Of a stretch of 64,000 bases of DNA, positions 32,801 to 43,762 are shown one piece after another; the stretch's first letter is position 1; each line of letters starts with the position of its first letter. Origin of the DNA: Tagetes erecta. Its lineage: Eukaryota; Streptophyta; Magnoliopsida; Asterales; Asteraceae. A model generated the notes under the pieces. It saw only the letters and a program-made list of their open reading frames with translations. It made no database searches and was not told the origin of the DNA. A program made the translations under genes and the position numbers. The stretch lies in contig CM061489.1 of NCBI GenBank assembly GCA_030867185.1, positions 43,289,405-43,353,404 on the forward strand. Reading direction: 5' to 3'.

Positions 32801-34537
32801 CCACGCATCCTTTGATCGTTCACCATGGATAATCAACATTTTCTCATTGTGAAGCGGAATTTTTAGCAGCTTCTTATCACAAACGATTTCGGCTCGGTTT
32901 CGAGCCAACCAATCCATACCCACAACAACATCAAAACCTCCTAATTGAACGGGCATCAAATTTATGGAAAAGGAATGGTCATCTAATTCTATTGTACAAT
33001 TATTGATCACTTCACCGGCTTCAATAGTCTGGCCATCCGCTAGTTCTATACTATAGGCGTTTGGTAATTTCAAGGAATCTAGCTCTATTCTTGGTCTAAA
33101 TTTTGTGGATACAAAACTCTTGCTTGCACCGGTATCAAACAATACAAAAGCATAGTGATTGTTTATGAGAAACGTACCAGTTAAAACATCGACCTCATCT
33201 CTGGCACTTTCAGCATTCATCACAAAGGCTCTGCCTGTTGGCTTCCCGAATGCAGCCTTTTTATCCTTCAGTTTTGGGCACTCTGGCCTCTTGTGATCAG
33301 GGCTCCCGCACTCATGGCACTTAGGTGGTGCTATCGTCTTAGCTCTACAATCTGCCGCATAGTGGCCGGCGCGATTGCATTTATAGCACACATTCGCCCT
33401 ACAATCACCTTCATGATGTTTGTTGCACTTGTTGCAAAGAGGTCGGTTTCCTCGATACGGCCTCCTCTCACTATTCCTTTTATCTGAACCATTTGGCTTG
33501 TTCTTCCCCCCACCATGACTTCCATCATTTCTTCCACCAGTTTTGTTATCGAACCTTCCTCCAGCCTGATTTCCAAGTTTTACCACAGCCTGGTTTCCAA
33601 ACTTACCACCTAAATTCCTATCATCCCATTTTCTTTTAGTTCCAACGCTAGTTTCACCACCTTTTTGTCTTTCACAACGGACCACTTCATCTGTTAACGC
33701 CCCCGCGAGTTCCACAGTTGATTGGAATGTGCCTGGTTTGGCCGACTTAACCATCCCCCTTATTTGTGGTATTAAACCCCAAACATACCTACCAATTCTC
33801 TTGGACTCAGGAGTCACCAAATGTGGTACCAAGCGTGATAGTTCATTAAACTTGTTCGTATATGTTAGCCAGTCGGTTCCCCTCATTTCCAGTTTAAGAA
33901 ATTCCTCTTCCATTTTCTCTATCTCATTATAGGGGCAATAGCGTTCAGTCACCAACCTTTTGAATTCAGCCCAGCCCATTCGATTAATACCATTTCTCCC
34001 TCGAGATTGTAACACTGTTTTCCACCATGAAAAGGCTCCATCTTTGAGTGAGTGACTGGCGAATCTGACCTTTTTGTTTTCAGAGCAGTCGCTGATATCC
34101 AACACTGCCTCCATTTCTTCCATCCACCTGATAGCTCCTGTTGCTCCTTCAGTTCCATAGAAGTTATTTGGCTTACACGCCATGAAAGATTTGTAAGTAC
34201 AACCTGTTCTAGTGGCACCAATTTCGAGATCATCATCTGTACCACTACCGGTTTTGTCTCCACCTAGGTTTCCATCATCTTCTCCATCACGCTCACCACT
34301 GCTGTTACGTTTTGCGTTAACATGTGCGGTAATGGCTGGTAAAGCGTTTGCAATGGCCTCCGCAATAAGTTGCTGAATTCGAGCATCTGGGTTTGGTTCG
34401 TCATTGGTGGTGGTATTATTGTTGTCGTTGTTAGTGTGGTTTGTGTCTCCACCGGATGATCGAGTTTGCCTACCGGAGCGAGTAGTCATGCCTCCTCTTG
34501 AGGCTTGTTTGCGACTCTTACCATGTCCTCTTGCCAT
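29849..34537 (-). CDS. gag-pol: Gypsy gag-pol polyprotein, intact, 1562 aa
   Basis: One uninterrupted frame. Order by residue: low-complexity N-terminus (1-60); Gag capsid-like region (about 118-275); three zinc knuckles (about 366-416: CNKCNKHHEGDC-like, CYKCNRAGHYAADC, CHECGSPDHKRPEC); aspartic protease LFDTGAS (about 467); RT with FIDDILIYS (about 800); RNase H VYCDAS (about 950); integrase HHCC zinc finger (about 1145-1180) and D,D,E core (about 1208, 1268, 1302); chromodomain-like tail (about 1500-1550) with VKVRW and FTWERESEM ending in YPHLF. The first knuckle is irregular. All key catalytic residues I looked for are present, so the element may be active. The start is the first ATG after the extra ORF. 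Confidence 0.95.
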   Translation of the reverse strand: MARGHGKSRKQASRGGMTTRSGRQTRSSGGDTNHTNNDNNNTTTNDEPNPDARIQQLIAEAIANALPAITAHVNAKRNSSGERDGEDDGNLGGDKTGSGTDDDLEIGATRTGCTYKSFMACKPNNFYGTEGATGAIRWMEEMEAVLDISDCSENKKVRFASHSLKDGAFSWWKTVLQSRGRNGINRMGWAEFKRLVTERYCPYNEIEKMEEEFLKLEMRGTDWLTYTNKFNELSRLVPHLVTPESKRIGRYVWGLIPQIRGMVKSAKPGTFQSTVELAGALTDEVVRCERQKGGETSVGTKRKWDDRNLGGKFGNQAVVKLGNQAGGRFDNKTGGRNDGSHGGGKNKPNGSDKRNSERRPYRGNRPLCNKCNKHHEGDCRANVCYKCNRAGHYAADCRAKTIAPPKCHECGSPDHKRPECPKLKDKKAAFGKPTGRAFVMNAESARDEVDVLTGTFLINNHYAFVLFDTGASKSFVSTKFRPRIELDSLKLPNAYSIELADGQTIEAGEVINNCTIELDDHSFSINLMPVQLGGFDVVVGMDWLARNRAEIVCDKKLLKIPLHNEKMLIIHGERSKDAWNLISCLMANKYMRKGRVAYMAYVLNVEEERHIEDVPIVAEFSDIFPDELPGLPPLREVEFRIDLIPGAAPVAKSPYRLAPSEMQELMTQLQELTDKGFIRPSFSPWGAPVLFVKKKDGTLRMCIDYRDLNKVTVKNRYPLPRIDDLFDQLQGSSYFSKIDLRSGYHQLRIKEEDVPKTAFRTRYGHYEFLVMPFGLTNAPAVFMDLMNRVCKPYLDKFVIVFIDDILIYSKTKDEHEQHLRMILELLRKEQLYAKFSKCEFWMREVQFLGHVVGKEGIKVDPAKIEAVKQWEAPKTPTEIRQFLGLAGYYRRFIENFSKIAQPLTTLTQKNVKFVWGPKQQEAFETLKHRLCTAPILSLPDGTNDFVVYCDASKQGLGCVLMQRNKVIAYASRQLKIHEKGYATHDLELGAVVFALKIWRHYLYGTKCIIFTDHKSLQHIFDQKMLNMRQRRWVELLNDYDCEIRYHPGKANVVADALSRKERVKPLRVRALRLTVQSSIISQVRDAQKEAIRGENLVNEELAGLEKKFASDNDEVLRLNNRIWVPIHGNLRNAILDEAHKSRYSVHPGNDKMYMNLKERYWWPGMKKDIATYIRKCLTCSRVKAEYQKPSGLLQQPEIPEWKWEGIAMDFVTKLPRTPRGYDTIWVIIDRLTKSAHFLPIREDYKMERLAKIYVDEIVSRHGVPLSIISDRDSRFTSRFWQTFQRALGTRLDLSTAYHPQTDGQSERTIQTLEDMLRACVLDFGGSWDTHLPLVEFSYNNSYHASIKAAPFEALYGRKCRSPLCWAEIGDSQITGPEIIQETTDKIMQIKDRLVTARSRQKSYADKRRKPLEFEVGDRVLLKVSPWKGSIRFGKKGKLSPRYIGPFQVLERIGPVAYRLELPEVFGRIHDTFHVSNLKKCLSDETLIIPPDEVQIDDKLNFIEEPVEIMLRQEKKLRRSKIPIVKVRWNSRRGPEFTWERESEMKRKYPHLFDQQNNMDETV

Positions 34538-34864
34538 TTTTACAATTATTCGCCTTGTATAATTGTCATATATGTATATAGATTACATGTGTGCAATACA
34601 TTATGTAAATTCTTAGGTAAGACATTTTAGTGCATACGTTATGACAATAACTTAATAACAATATAAGGGCATAATTAAGAAGTCACAAATAAGATCCTCA
34701 TAATAATTTTTCCTTAAACGATCTCAAAATTTGAGGATACAATAAGACACTAGCTAAACGCTATGTGCCAATAACAAAAGTAAAATGGAAATAACATGAA
34801 AGATGACACAAGCGAATGTTTCACTTGTGTGGTACAATACAAGGAAATAAAACAAATACGATCT

Positions 34865-35581
34865 CTAGTGGTGACGGCGGCGACGACGACGAGTTATCTC
34901 CGCCACTTTACGTTGGCATGTCGCGGCTATCTGACGCAAAGCTCTTTTGAGACCTCCAACTTGTGCGCGCGCCTCATCTCTCTCGGCCTTGTACCGAGCA
35001 CATTCGTCCATATGTGGAGTGGGTCCTCCCATAAGCAAGGGTCCAGAAAAGTACGGACGTTCATCCACCGCGATTTGTTGGGACGGCATCAGGTATGGGT
35101 CTTGGTACATTCCAGGATATCCTAAATGGACACTATGACGTGCCGCCTCAAGTGGTTCCTCAAAAGGGAACGGGACGGGTGGAGCATGTGGTGGCATTTC
35201 GGGGAACGGTGGCAACCCCGCCCAGTTTTGGTTCTCCCAAACGGGGCGAACCGAAATTCGAGCCGATTGGCCGATGCGTGGAGCCACCCCGGTCCTTGGG
35301 TCACCACTTCCGTCCGAGGTCCACGATCCATAGGACTCAATGGTCGGTTCAGACTCTTCCGGCCTATAACTCGAGGGACAATGAACATTGTCCACCGGTC
35401 CACATCCGGGCGGAAAGTCGCGAATCGCAGGCACGTAATGCCGCCTTGAAGGTCCGGCACCCATGTCGAATGGTGTTGCTGTCACTTGTCCTCCTTGCTG
35501 CACTGAGTAAGTTGGCATGATTGGTTGTTGAGTTGGTGGGGAGTCGATTTTTGCCTTTCCCTTGTCACTCGATCCTGCCAT
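34865..35581 (-). CDS. Extra ORF upstream of Gypsy gag, 238 aa
   Basis: Lies between the PBS/5' LTR and gag on the element strand, 327 bp before the gag ATG. The protein is Pro/Gly-rich for its first about 180 residues (for example PPFPEMPPHAPP), then has a charged helical stretch (YKAERDEARAQVGGLKRALR) and ends in six Arg and two His. No zinc knuckle, protease or RT motif. I do not recognise a family. GC-rich compared with its surroundings. It would be the first ORF on the genomic transcript, so gag-pol would need re-initiation, leaky scanning or splicing. Confidence 0.65.
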   Translation of the reverse strand: MAGSSDKGKAKIDSPPTQQPIMPTYSVQQGGQVTATPFDMGAGPSRRHYVPAIRDFPPGCGPVDNVHCPSSYRPEESEPTIESYGSWTSDGSGDPRTGVAPRIGQSARISVRPVWENQNWAGLPPFPEMPPHAPPVPFPFEEPLEAARHSVHLGYPGMYQDPYLMPSQQIAVDERPYFSGPLLMGGPTPHMDECARYKAERDEARAQVGGLKRALRQIAATCQRKVAEITRRRRRRHH

Positions 35582-35817
35582 TTCTATATAAAAATTTCAT
35601 ACACGTGTAATGGTTAGCGTAAAAATGATAATAATGTTAAATTATTTATTATTTTTTTTTTTAAATAGTTAATCTCTTGTGTGTGTAAGTCATCTAAATA
35701 ACTTAGGATCTAGGTGTTTAATCCTTATTTCGCGTTTGTCCTATGTATTTTGGTCCCTATATATGTGGTTAAAGCCTAGGTATCTTAATTTTTAAGATCC
35801 TAATTCGCTGAAACCGT

Positions 35818-35831
35818 TGGCTCTGATACCA
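35818..35831 (-). other. Gypsy primer-binding site, initiator tRNA-Met
   Basis: On the minus strand TGGTATCAGAGCCA, three bases inside the 5' LTR end. Confidence 0.93.
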
Positions 35832-35834
35832 ATC

Positions 35835-38800
35835 TGTCACACCCCGACCAAGGGCCCAGGCATGAAGACTGATATCAACCAAACGCAGCGGAAAATACTA
35901 CATATTTATTTCACTAGTACATATTGTTCGGTCCCGATTACAATTACATGTCTTAAAAGAAAAGAAAACCAAAATAATAAAATACAACCCAATCGAATTT
36001 ATTTAATAAAGCTAGACTAATGTCTTCTTGACTTCGACTAGGGTTGGTCTTTCTAGTGCTCAGTGCCTACACTCTTCACACTTGATCATTACCTGAAAAT
36101 ACATACTCAAAATACGTCAACAATATGTTGGTGAGAACATGAGTTTTAGACACAAGACACAATAATTAAATATGGTGTAAATTAATCAAGCTCACAATCA
36201 AACCTGTGTCCACGACCCGTGGGCATCAAAATAATATTTCCCTTACTTATGTTATACCAACATAAGATAACAAATGGCGCGAATATATGCCACAAGATAA
36301 ACATATATATCATTCAACGGATGGTCATCCCAAAAGGGTCCGTTGTGTGTGGGGGTTTTCCCCAGATAGTACTACCCATATATCCCGGGGCTCCTTATTG
36401 GAGTTAATGATTGTGCTAAAGTCAGGGATTGTCATGGCAACCAAAAATAAACTTGAATAATTATACACCAATAAGTTCAAAAACAATTAAGAGTATGTAT
36501 TCTCAATTCCCAAAACAAGTGTAATCAAAATAGTTTACAAAAATGGGATCACATGAACTCACCTCTTAGTCTTGAATGAAATGTCTCTTCAAATATATAA
36601 TCATGTCACTAGAGTTCTCAATGATATGCATTATCTATAGGTGAAAGTGTCCAAAAGTGATATCGGTCTCAAAGGCTCCAAAACACGTTAAGTATTTGTA
36701 AATTATTATAACATAACATTTCAATTGTTCTTTCTATCAAATAAATACTTTAAAAATATACAATTTAAAATTAGTTAGTTGTATCGTTATTTGTCGTTTT
36801 CACCGGAATTGCGTTATATTGGTCAAATTTTCCCTTTTTGTTAATTTAATAGCATTTCATTATTATTACAAACAAATAATATAATTTATACTTTATGCTA
36901 CTGGAAAAATGTGACTTTTAATTATATAGACTTATTTTGTTATTTTTCATTATTTAATCTTATTTTAATGCTTGAATAATGAGTAAAATACCAAATAATT
37001 AGGATTTAATTACTAAATGTCAAAATCCATTTTTATACAGTAGGTTATACCTATTTATATATGTTTATATATTTTTGATATTTGTTTTTGGTAATTTAGC
37101 TATTTATGTCTTTATATTATCATTTTAAGGCCATAATTCTAAATAATTAGTAAATAGATTTATAAATCTCATTTTATAATTTATACTAATTATATGCAGT
37201 ATATATAGTGTAGAAAAAATGTTGAAAATGATAATAAAATGATTCTTCTAATTTTTATTGTTTTATTTCTTTTTCTATGCCTTTATAGGAAAATATTTAT
37301 AATGTATATAAAATAAAGACCTGAACCTATTTTAATATTTTTCTTATGTTTAGAATAGTAAACTTAGATTCTCTGTAAATTTTCATAATTTTTCAAGGTC
37401 GTTAGCTATTTTTCCCATTTTCTTGTTATTAAACTCATTTAAAATCGTTTAATTATTTGGTAACGTGTTTAGTGCTAATTTTTCATGTCAAAATCTTCAT
37501 TTGGACTTAAGTTCACAGGAAAAATTAGTTTCCAAGATATTTGGTTGATAAGGTCCGGTTTTTGCATAAATGAGTTTATTACGAAATGGTTTTACCGGTT
37601 TTTACGGTTTTTAGTGGGTTTAACGGGTTTTTATGCAACGAATGTCATAGACCAGACTTCAAAGGTATTTTATGCTTGTGTTTAGCATTTCTAATGTGTT
37701 GGTCTAATTAGAGGTCATATGTGTCTAAAACAATGTTAAATTTCATATTTAACGTATATAACATCGGTTTTTCGGGAGGAATTTGAGTACCTTTTTGGTA
37801 GGGCTGAAGTTCACGACTTTAAGGAGCTTGAATGGGTCTACAAGAGCTGTCAAAATCGTGGGTTTTGAGGTGTTAATGTTTTGGTAGAATAGCTTGCATA
37901 AAACACTGAGTTACCGTGAATTTAAGGGATTTAAAGTTGCGTTTTTGAGTTACCTTGATGAGATGACTATGAAAACTCAATTTGGGCTGATGTATGTCAA
38001 GAATATGAGCAAATAGAGGCTGAAGTTTCTGTTAAAAATATTGTGAATGGTTAGAAAGTAGTAAATCACATAGAGGTCTTATAACTTACAAGTTGGACGT
38101 GTAGTTGTGTAGAAATCGAACCCGAATGATTTTTGGACGAAATCGTAGCAACCAACGGAGATATGTGAGAGGTATTGAGACGTGATTCAGGGCTGGAACA
38201 AGATAAGATTTTCATTAAGATCAAAGACTTACAACAAGGGTTTATAAGAATTGAATATTTATCTCACATTTTTACCTTGATCAAACTTGATGGTTGTTTG
38301 TTCCCTGCTTTAGAAGGCTTCAAGATGGATGGAACAAGATAGAGAATATGGTGTAAGTTTGAGATGAAGAATGATCAAGGATTTCTTGCAAAGGATGTTA
38401 TAGAGATTTCAAGGTTTTTGCATGGTTTGTGATTGGCCAAACATTTCTTGCTTGATTCTCCCAATCTCAGACATTGGAATTGAAAAGATATGGTTGATAT
38501 CAGTGGGTTTGCAAAGTCCAATGGATTATGGGGAGATTCACAAGGCATTTGATTTTCTCTTAGATATTGTGTGATTCCTTTGTTTACTTATTTTTATTTA
38601 TTTATTTACAACATGTGAGGGGGGGGGGGGGTAGGCAACGTAATAAGGAAGGGAGATGTATCCTCCTTTTGGTTTTATATACATCAATTATTTTGTATAG
38701 TTATTTAGTTAATTTCCCTTTTCTTTTTTTTATAATAAAGTTATATACATCTTTCATGGCAATAAGGGAGGTCACGTAATAATTGAAAAGAGAAAGAAAA

Positions 38801-39416
38801 GGAGTAGGTGATTTGTTTAGATATTTGAATTCCTATCTTGTAGGTTTGTTACATATGTTTATATTATTATTTATCATTATGTATATTGTTATTTATTGTT
38901 ATTTGACTTTTACAATCTAATGTATATCTATTTGTGTAGCAACATTACGTTTATACATATTTGTATGTTTATGTAGCTTAAACGTTAGTGATGAGTTTTC
39001 TAATTTATGTCTACATTACGCGAGCGCGCGAGTAGGTACAAATTAATAAGTTTCATGGTTTATATAATATATACCTTTATATTTATTTTCTTATATTTTT
39101 GGTACACGCTTTGTTTGCTCGGGTTTCATTTGTAAGGTGTGTCGGTTTATATTAGTGGATTTTATGATCGTACTATATAGGTGGACTTTATAATTGTACC
39201 TTTACTTTGGATCAATTTGTATGTGATGGGTTTTTGGGTGGATTGGGTCAAGCCCAATAAAATACAAGTAGGCCAAGCCCGTTGGGTCTAGTTCATAACT
39301 AAATCATATCCCGTGACAGGCCTAGTTCGTGTCTAAAATTTTCTATTTGCTATCCATGTGTTTTACTTACGCTAAAAAAAATAAAAATAATTAGGCCTAA
39401 AATTCGGGTTGTTACA
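35835..39416 (-). repeat. Gypsy LTR, right (5' LTR in element sense)
   Basis: 3,582 bp. It carries about 100 bp absent from the left LTR (about 38541-38640), including a run of 13 G (38619-38631), and lacks the left LTR's 21-bp segment near 36593. Otherwise almost identical. Confidence 0.93.
38673..38681 (-). promoter_or_regulatory. Gypsy LTR TATA box candidate
   Basis: TATATAAAA on the minus strand, inside a sequence conserved in both LTRs. The expected start is about 30 bp downstream (near 38643), immediately before the LTR-specific 100-bp segment. Confidence 0.5.
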
Positions 39417-39421
39417 TCAAC
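39417..39421 (+). repeat. Target-site duplication, right
   Basis: TCAAC, the partner of 26218-26222. Confidence 0.95.
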
Positions 39422-41938
39422 TCTGAGTATCCGTCATGTCATTTCATAATCCTGATCATGTCAAATCCAGTCAAGCTCCGGGTCCTTCTGGTTCTCAAGA
39501 AGATCAAGAATCAAACAATCTTGAAGATGATGTGAATCCGCAAAGTTCTCCTAATGATGGTGGATCCGTTCAAAATCAACCATCATCAGATCCGAATGCT
39601 GAAGTTATTCCAGAATCATTTGATTACTTCATCAATTCACCGGATCAAGTCCCGAATTTCACTCCGCATACTTCTACCATTCTACAAGATCTACCGAATC
39701 TGAATTAATCTAATCTGGAGAGTCAAGTGCAAGGAGATGACATACCAACGCATCGAATTCACAAGAAACATCCTGTCTCTCAGATTATCGGGCCGTTGAA
39801 TCAGAGAACTACAAGAAGTCAAACTGAGCAAGCAAACGTTTGTCTTTATTCATGTTTTCTTTCTCAAGTGGTGCCGAAGAACATTTCAGAAGTGTTGCAA
39901 GATAATAGTTGGATTGAAGCCATGCAAGAGGAGTTACTTCAATTTCGCAAACAAGAGGTTTGGAAATTAGTGGATTTACCTGAAGGAGAGAATGCGATTG
40001 GTACAAGATGGTTGTACAAGAATAAGCCAGATGAACGTGGCATTGTTGTGAGAAACAAAGCAAGACTCATTGCATAGGGATATACTCAGGAAGAAGGCAT
40101 TGATTATGAAGAAGTGTTTGCTCCGGTCGCAAGACTTGAAGCTATACGTGTTTTTCTTGCATATGCATCCTTCATGAAGTTTAAAGTATTCCAAATGGAC
40201 GTTAAAGGCGCTTTTCTGTATGGACCAATTACCGATGATGTTTATGTCAGACAACCTCCGGGTTTTGAAGATCCTGACTATCCTCATCGTGTATACAAGT
40301 TGAGTAAAGCACTATACGGTCTACATCAAGCTCCTAGAATCTGGTATGAGACATTATCTAAGCATTTACTAGAACATGGATTCACAAGAGGACAGATTGA
40401 TCCAACTTTGTTTATGAAGAGTGAGAATGAAGAACTCTTATGTGTTCAAGTTTATGTGGACGATATTATCTTTGGATCAACCAGTGCGTCAATGTGCAAA
40501 GAATTTGAGGAAATCATGAAATGCAGATTCCAGATGAGTTCTATGGGGGAGATTAATTTCTTTCTTGGATTACAAGTGAAACAATCAGCTGACTGAATTT
40601 TCATCAATCAATCAAAATTTGTTGAGAAGTTGTTGAAGAAGTTCAAGATGCAAGATTGTCAGACTATTCGAACTCCATCTGATGTAAACTTCAAGATACA
40701 GCCGGATCCAAAAGGCAAATCCGTGGATCAAACACTATACAGATCAATGATCGGTTCACTGATGTATCTTACTGCGTCAAGACCAGACATCATGTATGCT
40801 GTATGTGTGTGCGCAAGATATCAGTCTGATCCAAAGGATTCGCACCTGGTTGCTGTTAAACGTATTTTTAGATACCTTAAAGGGAAACCGAATCTTGGGT
40901 TATGGTATCCTTATGAAGGCAATTTTGAATTATATAGTTATTCTGATAGTGACTTTGGTGGGTGTGCTTTTGACAGGAAATCGACTACTGGTGGATGTCA
41001 ATTTCTGGGTCCTAGACTTGTCTCTTGGCAATGCAAGAAGCAGACCAACGTTTCTGTATCCACAGCTGAAGCAGAGTATGTCGCTGCATCTGCAGGATGT
41101 TCTCAAGTTTTGTGGCTACAAAACCAATTGCTTGACTACGGGTTTAACTTTCTCAAAACTCCTATTTACATAGACAATACTGCTGCTATGTTTATTACTG
41201 CTAATCCTGTTCAACACTCAAAAACCAAACATATCGAAATTCGATATCACTTTTTAAGAGATAACTCTGAAAAAGGTTTAATAATTTTGATTAAAGTTCA
41301 TACTGACAAACAACTGGCAGATCTTTTCACAAAATCATTTTTGTCAGGCCGGTTTGAATTTTTAATTCAATCCATAGGATTAATCAATCATGATTGATTC
41401 TATTTTTTTCGAAAACAAAACAAAAATCAAAAAAATATAAAAGCCAAAAATATAATAAGTTGATGTCAAGTATTGATTCCTTTGTCTTTTATTTTATAAT
41501 TTGCATTGTGTGTGTGCATGAAAAAGAAAAGCAAAAACAAAATATAAAAGCAAAAAAGAAAAGAAAATATCATGTCATAAGAATCTATATTGCAAAACGT
41601 GAGAAATGATAGTTACACTAGACATTGTTTGTTACATCATTTTTAATAAAGACTGATGAATGTTAATTGATGTGCTAGACAGCTCAGGCAATTAGACTGA
41701 AAAAGTAAGTTGATTGTTGACAAACATAAACTTAATGATCTTTGTGTTAAGTTCCATTGTTATACATGTCTAGATATATATCTTTTGATACCGTGCTTGT
41801 GATGATAATTGTGCATGATCGGGTAACAATGCAATCTATTCAGTGTGATGAACCGCATCGTGAGCTTCTTTGTTGTGGTATCCACAGACCTGAAGTCTCA
41901 CACGAAGTCTCTTTTGAGCTTCAAGGTGCAGCAAAAGA

Positions 41939-42081
41939 TTCCCAAAGTTGGAACAAAAAGAGTCCCAAATGTGGACCATCACCAAACAAAAATTCCAAAA
42001 AGGAATTCAGAAGATTCCCAAGGGGAACGATAGGAAATGAAAAATTCCAAAATGGAATTAAAAAGAAGTCCCAAAGTGGAC
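41939..42081 (+). repeat. Row of six mini-hairpins (element A, copy 2)
   Basis: Identical hairpin order to 5615-5757. Confidence 0.75.
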
Positions 42082-42503
42082 CAAATCCGAATAGAACCCA
42101 GATTCCACACTGTTTATGACTGTAAGTGACCAGGTTATTATGCAATAAGCATTCAAGTAGTGGTTGATAAGGAAATATGTTGACATATGTATACATGTGG
42201 GTCACATAAGTCATTTTAATCGAACCTTAATCTCATCATGATACTGAAAAAGTAAGTGTGTCAACTCGAGCTAATTGGTATGTTTTCATATCATCACTCA
42301 ATCAAACATAAGTCAAATGTCTATTCAAAACTTGCAAAACATGTTCAGATAATGTGTGGTATGATCTCACTGCGATATTTTTATTCATGGCATTGCATAT
42401 GTCTTTATTTTAATGTGTGTGCTTTGTGTGTGCAGGCATTTGGAATCTTTATTGACACATCGACATCCTTGTTAAACTTAAAAATTTCAAGAAATTTCAA
42501 GTT

Positions 42504-42513
42504 TAGGGGGAGA
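42504..42513 (+). other. Internal polypurine tract (element A, copy 2)
   Basis: TAGGGGGAGA, as at 6181-6190. Confidence 0.6.
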
Positions 42514-42895
42514 ATAAATTGAAGAAAAATATTTACAAAAATCCAAAAATATTTTGAATAAGTGTGTTTTGAATGAACAAGATTATGTGGTATGAAAAGC
42601 AAAAGTATTGGATGTGTTAAAAACAAACCCAAGGTCTTGCAATGTGATTTTCAGAAATTGCTTCGGGATATAAAAATGTTGGTTGTGCAAAAACATTTTT
42701 GAAAAAGAAAAAGAAAAATGAATTTAATTGGAATTAATGTTATTGACTTATTTAATGTTGTTGATAATTAATATGACAAATTCTTTTTAAGACTATCTTG
42801 TCTAATTAATGTGTCGAGAATGTTTGCAGGTGCAATAAATGCCGTTGAAAAAGTCAACAGACGAGAAAAGTGAAGAAAAATCGCAAAGTGTTGTA

Positions 42896-43601
42896 GCCGG
42901 GCAAAGAATATCATAACACTATTTTGCCGGGTAATGAACACACTGTTCAGTCGGGTAAAGTTGTGAGTTTGATACAAGCCGGGTGATTGAGAAAAAGAAG
43001 TGAAGCCGGGTGAAGATATTATGATCACTGTACAGCCGGGCAATGAACATGTCAAATACAGCCGGGTGAAGGTCATAGATATCAACCGGGTGACAAGTTG
43101 TGTCACTATACAGCCGGGTGATATAGAAGACAACTGTGTTGCCGTGTTAAGAAGAAAGCATGCCGGGTGATATAGAAGACAACTGTGTTGCCGTGTGAAG
43201 AAGGAAAGCATGCTGTGTGAAAGAAAAGACAACTGTGTTGCCGGGTAATGAAGAAAGATTGTCGGGTGATGATGTTATCACTATGCTGCCGGGTAATGAA
43301 CAAACATGTCATTGTTCAAGCCGGGTGATGTTGTGAAGACTACTATGCTGCCGGGTGATGAGTAAAACCAAACAGGTGTAGTTGTTCCTAACCTTTACCC
43401 GTCACTACAGTGACTTACCCGTCTCTACAGTGTTTGACCCGTCAAGTGTTTTTTCACATGTTATATGTTGACCCGTCACACTTTGTGACTTGTTTCAAGT
43501 ACTTGACCCGTCACAACAGTGCATGACCCGTCTCAACAGTGCTTGACCCATCAAGGCTTATTGGGCTTTTTAAGCTTGCCCGTCCCAATTTGTTGACCCG
43601 G
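42896..43601 (+). repeat. CGGGT/ACCCG motif array (element A, copy 2)
   Basis: Counterpart of 6573-7278. Several motifs are closer to consensus here (GCCGGGT at about 43161 and 43349 where copy 1 has GCCAGGT and GTCGGGT; GACCCGTC near 43525 where copy 1 has GACCCATC). Copy 1 thus shows C-to-T type decay at CpG positions. Confidence 0.8.
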
Positions 43602-43631
43602 CACCTCAAAGTTTGACCTAATTTTTAACGA

Positions 43632-43639
43632 TATAAAAA
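43632..43639 (+). promoter_or_regulatory. Internal TATA box for the third ORF (copy 2)
   Basis: TATAAAAA in unchanged context compared with copy 1. Confidence 0.65.
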
Positions 43640-43762
43640 CCCGCCTCTTCACAAACACTTATAATTTTTCACTCACACATTCAAGCAAACACTCTGTACT
43701 TAAATCCTTTGATTATCATATTCAATCGTTTGTTCTATAACAAGTCTGATCGATTGAATAAG

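Larger units (their letters stand above)
26223..39416 (-). mobile_element. Ty3/Gypsy chromovirus, Tekay/Del-like, complete
   Basis: 13,194 bp with two long LTRs, initiator tRNA-Met PBS, an extra ORF, one intact gag-pol ORF and a PPT, all on the minus strand. RT precedes integrase, which defines Ty3/Gypsy. A chromodomain-like tail follows integrase. LTRs of about 3.5 kb starting (on the element strand) TGTAACAACCCG, and the GAGGACGAAAT stretch before the PPT, are typical of Tekay elements (established pattern, recalled). It is absent from copy 1, so insertion followed the duplication. It is potentially autonomous. Confidence 0.93.
24738..41397 (+). pseudogene. pol: Element A pol, split by the Gypsy insertion (copy 2)
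   Basis: Protease through integrase (24738-26222) is one open frame; its apparent extension to 26408 is read-through into Gypsy LTR sequence. RT and RNase H resume at 39422. Beyond the insertion there is a 1-base loss at about 39433, a TAA at 39706-39708, a TAG at 40075-40077 and the shared TGA at 40594-40596. RT YVDDIIFG is near 40453 and RNase H near 40936. The insertion lies in the variable linker between integrase and RT. Confidence 0.88.
41398..43631 (+). other. Element A non-coding spacer (copy 2)
   Basis: Counterpart of 5074-7308 with the same hairpin row, internal PPT and motif array. Differences are scattered substitutions and small indels, for example around 42123-42150. Confidence 0.75.

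Noticed and set aside
35095..35520. Plus-strand frames opposite the extra Gypsy ORF
   Set aside because: They lie antisense to a GC-rich ORF with no support; the sense frame is consistent with element orientation.
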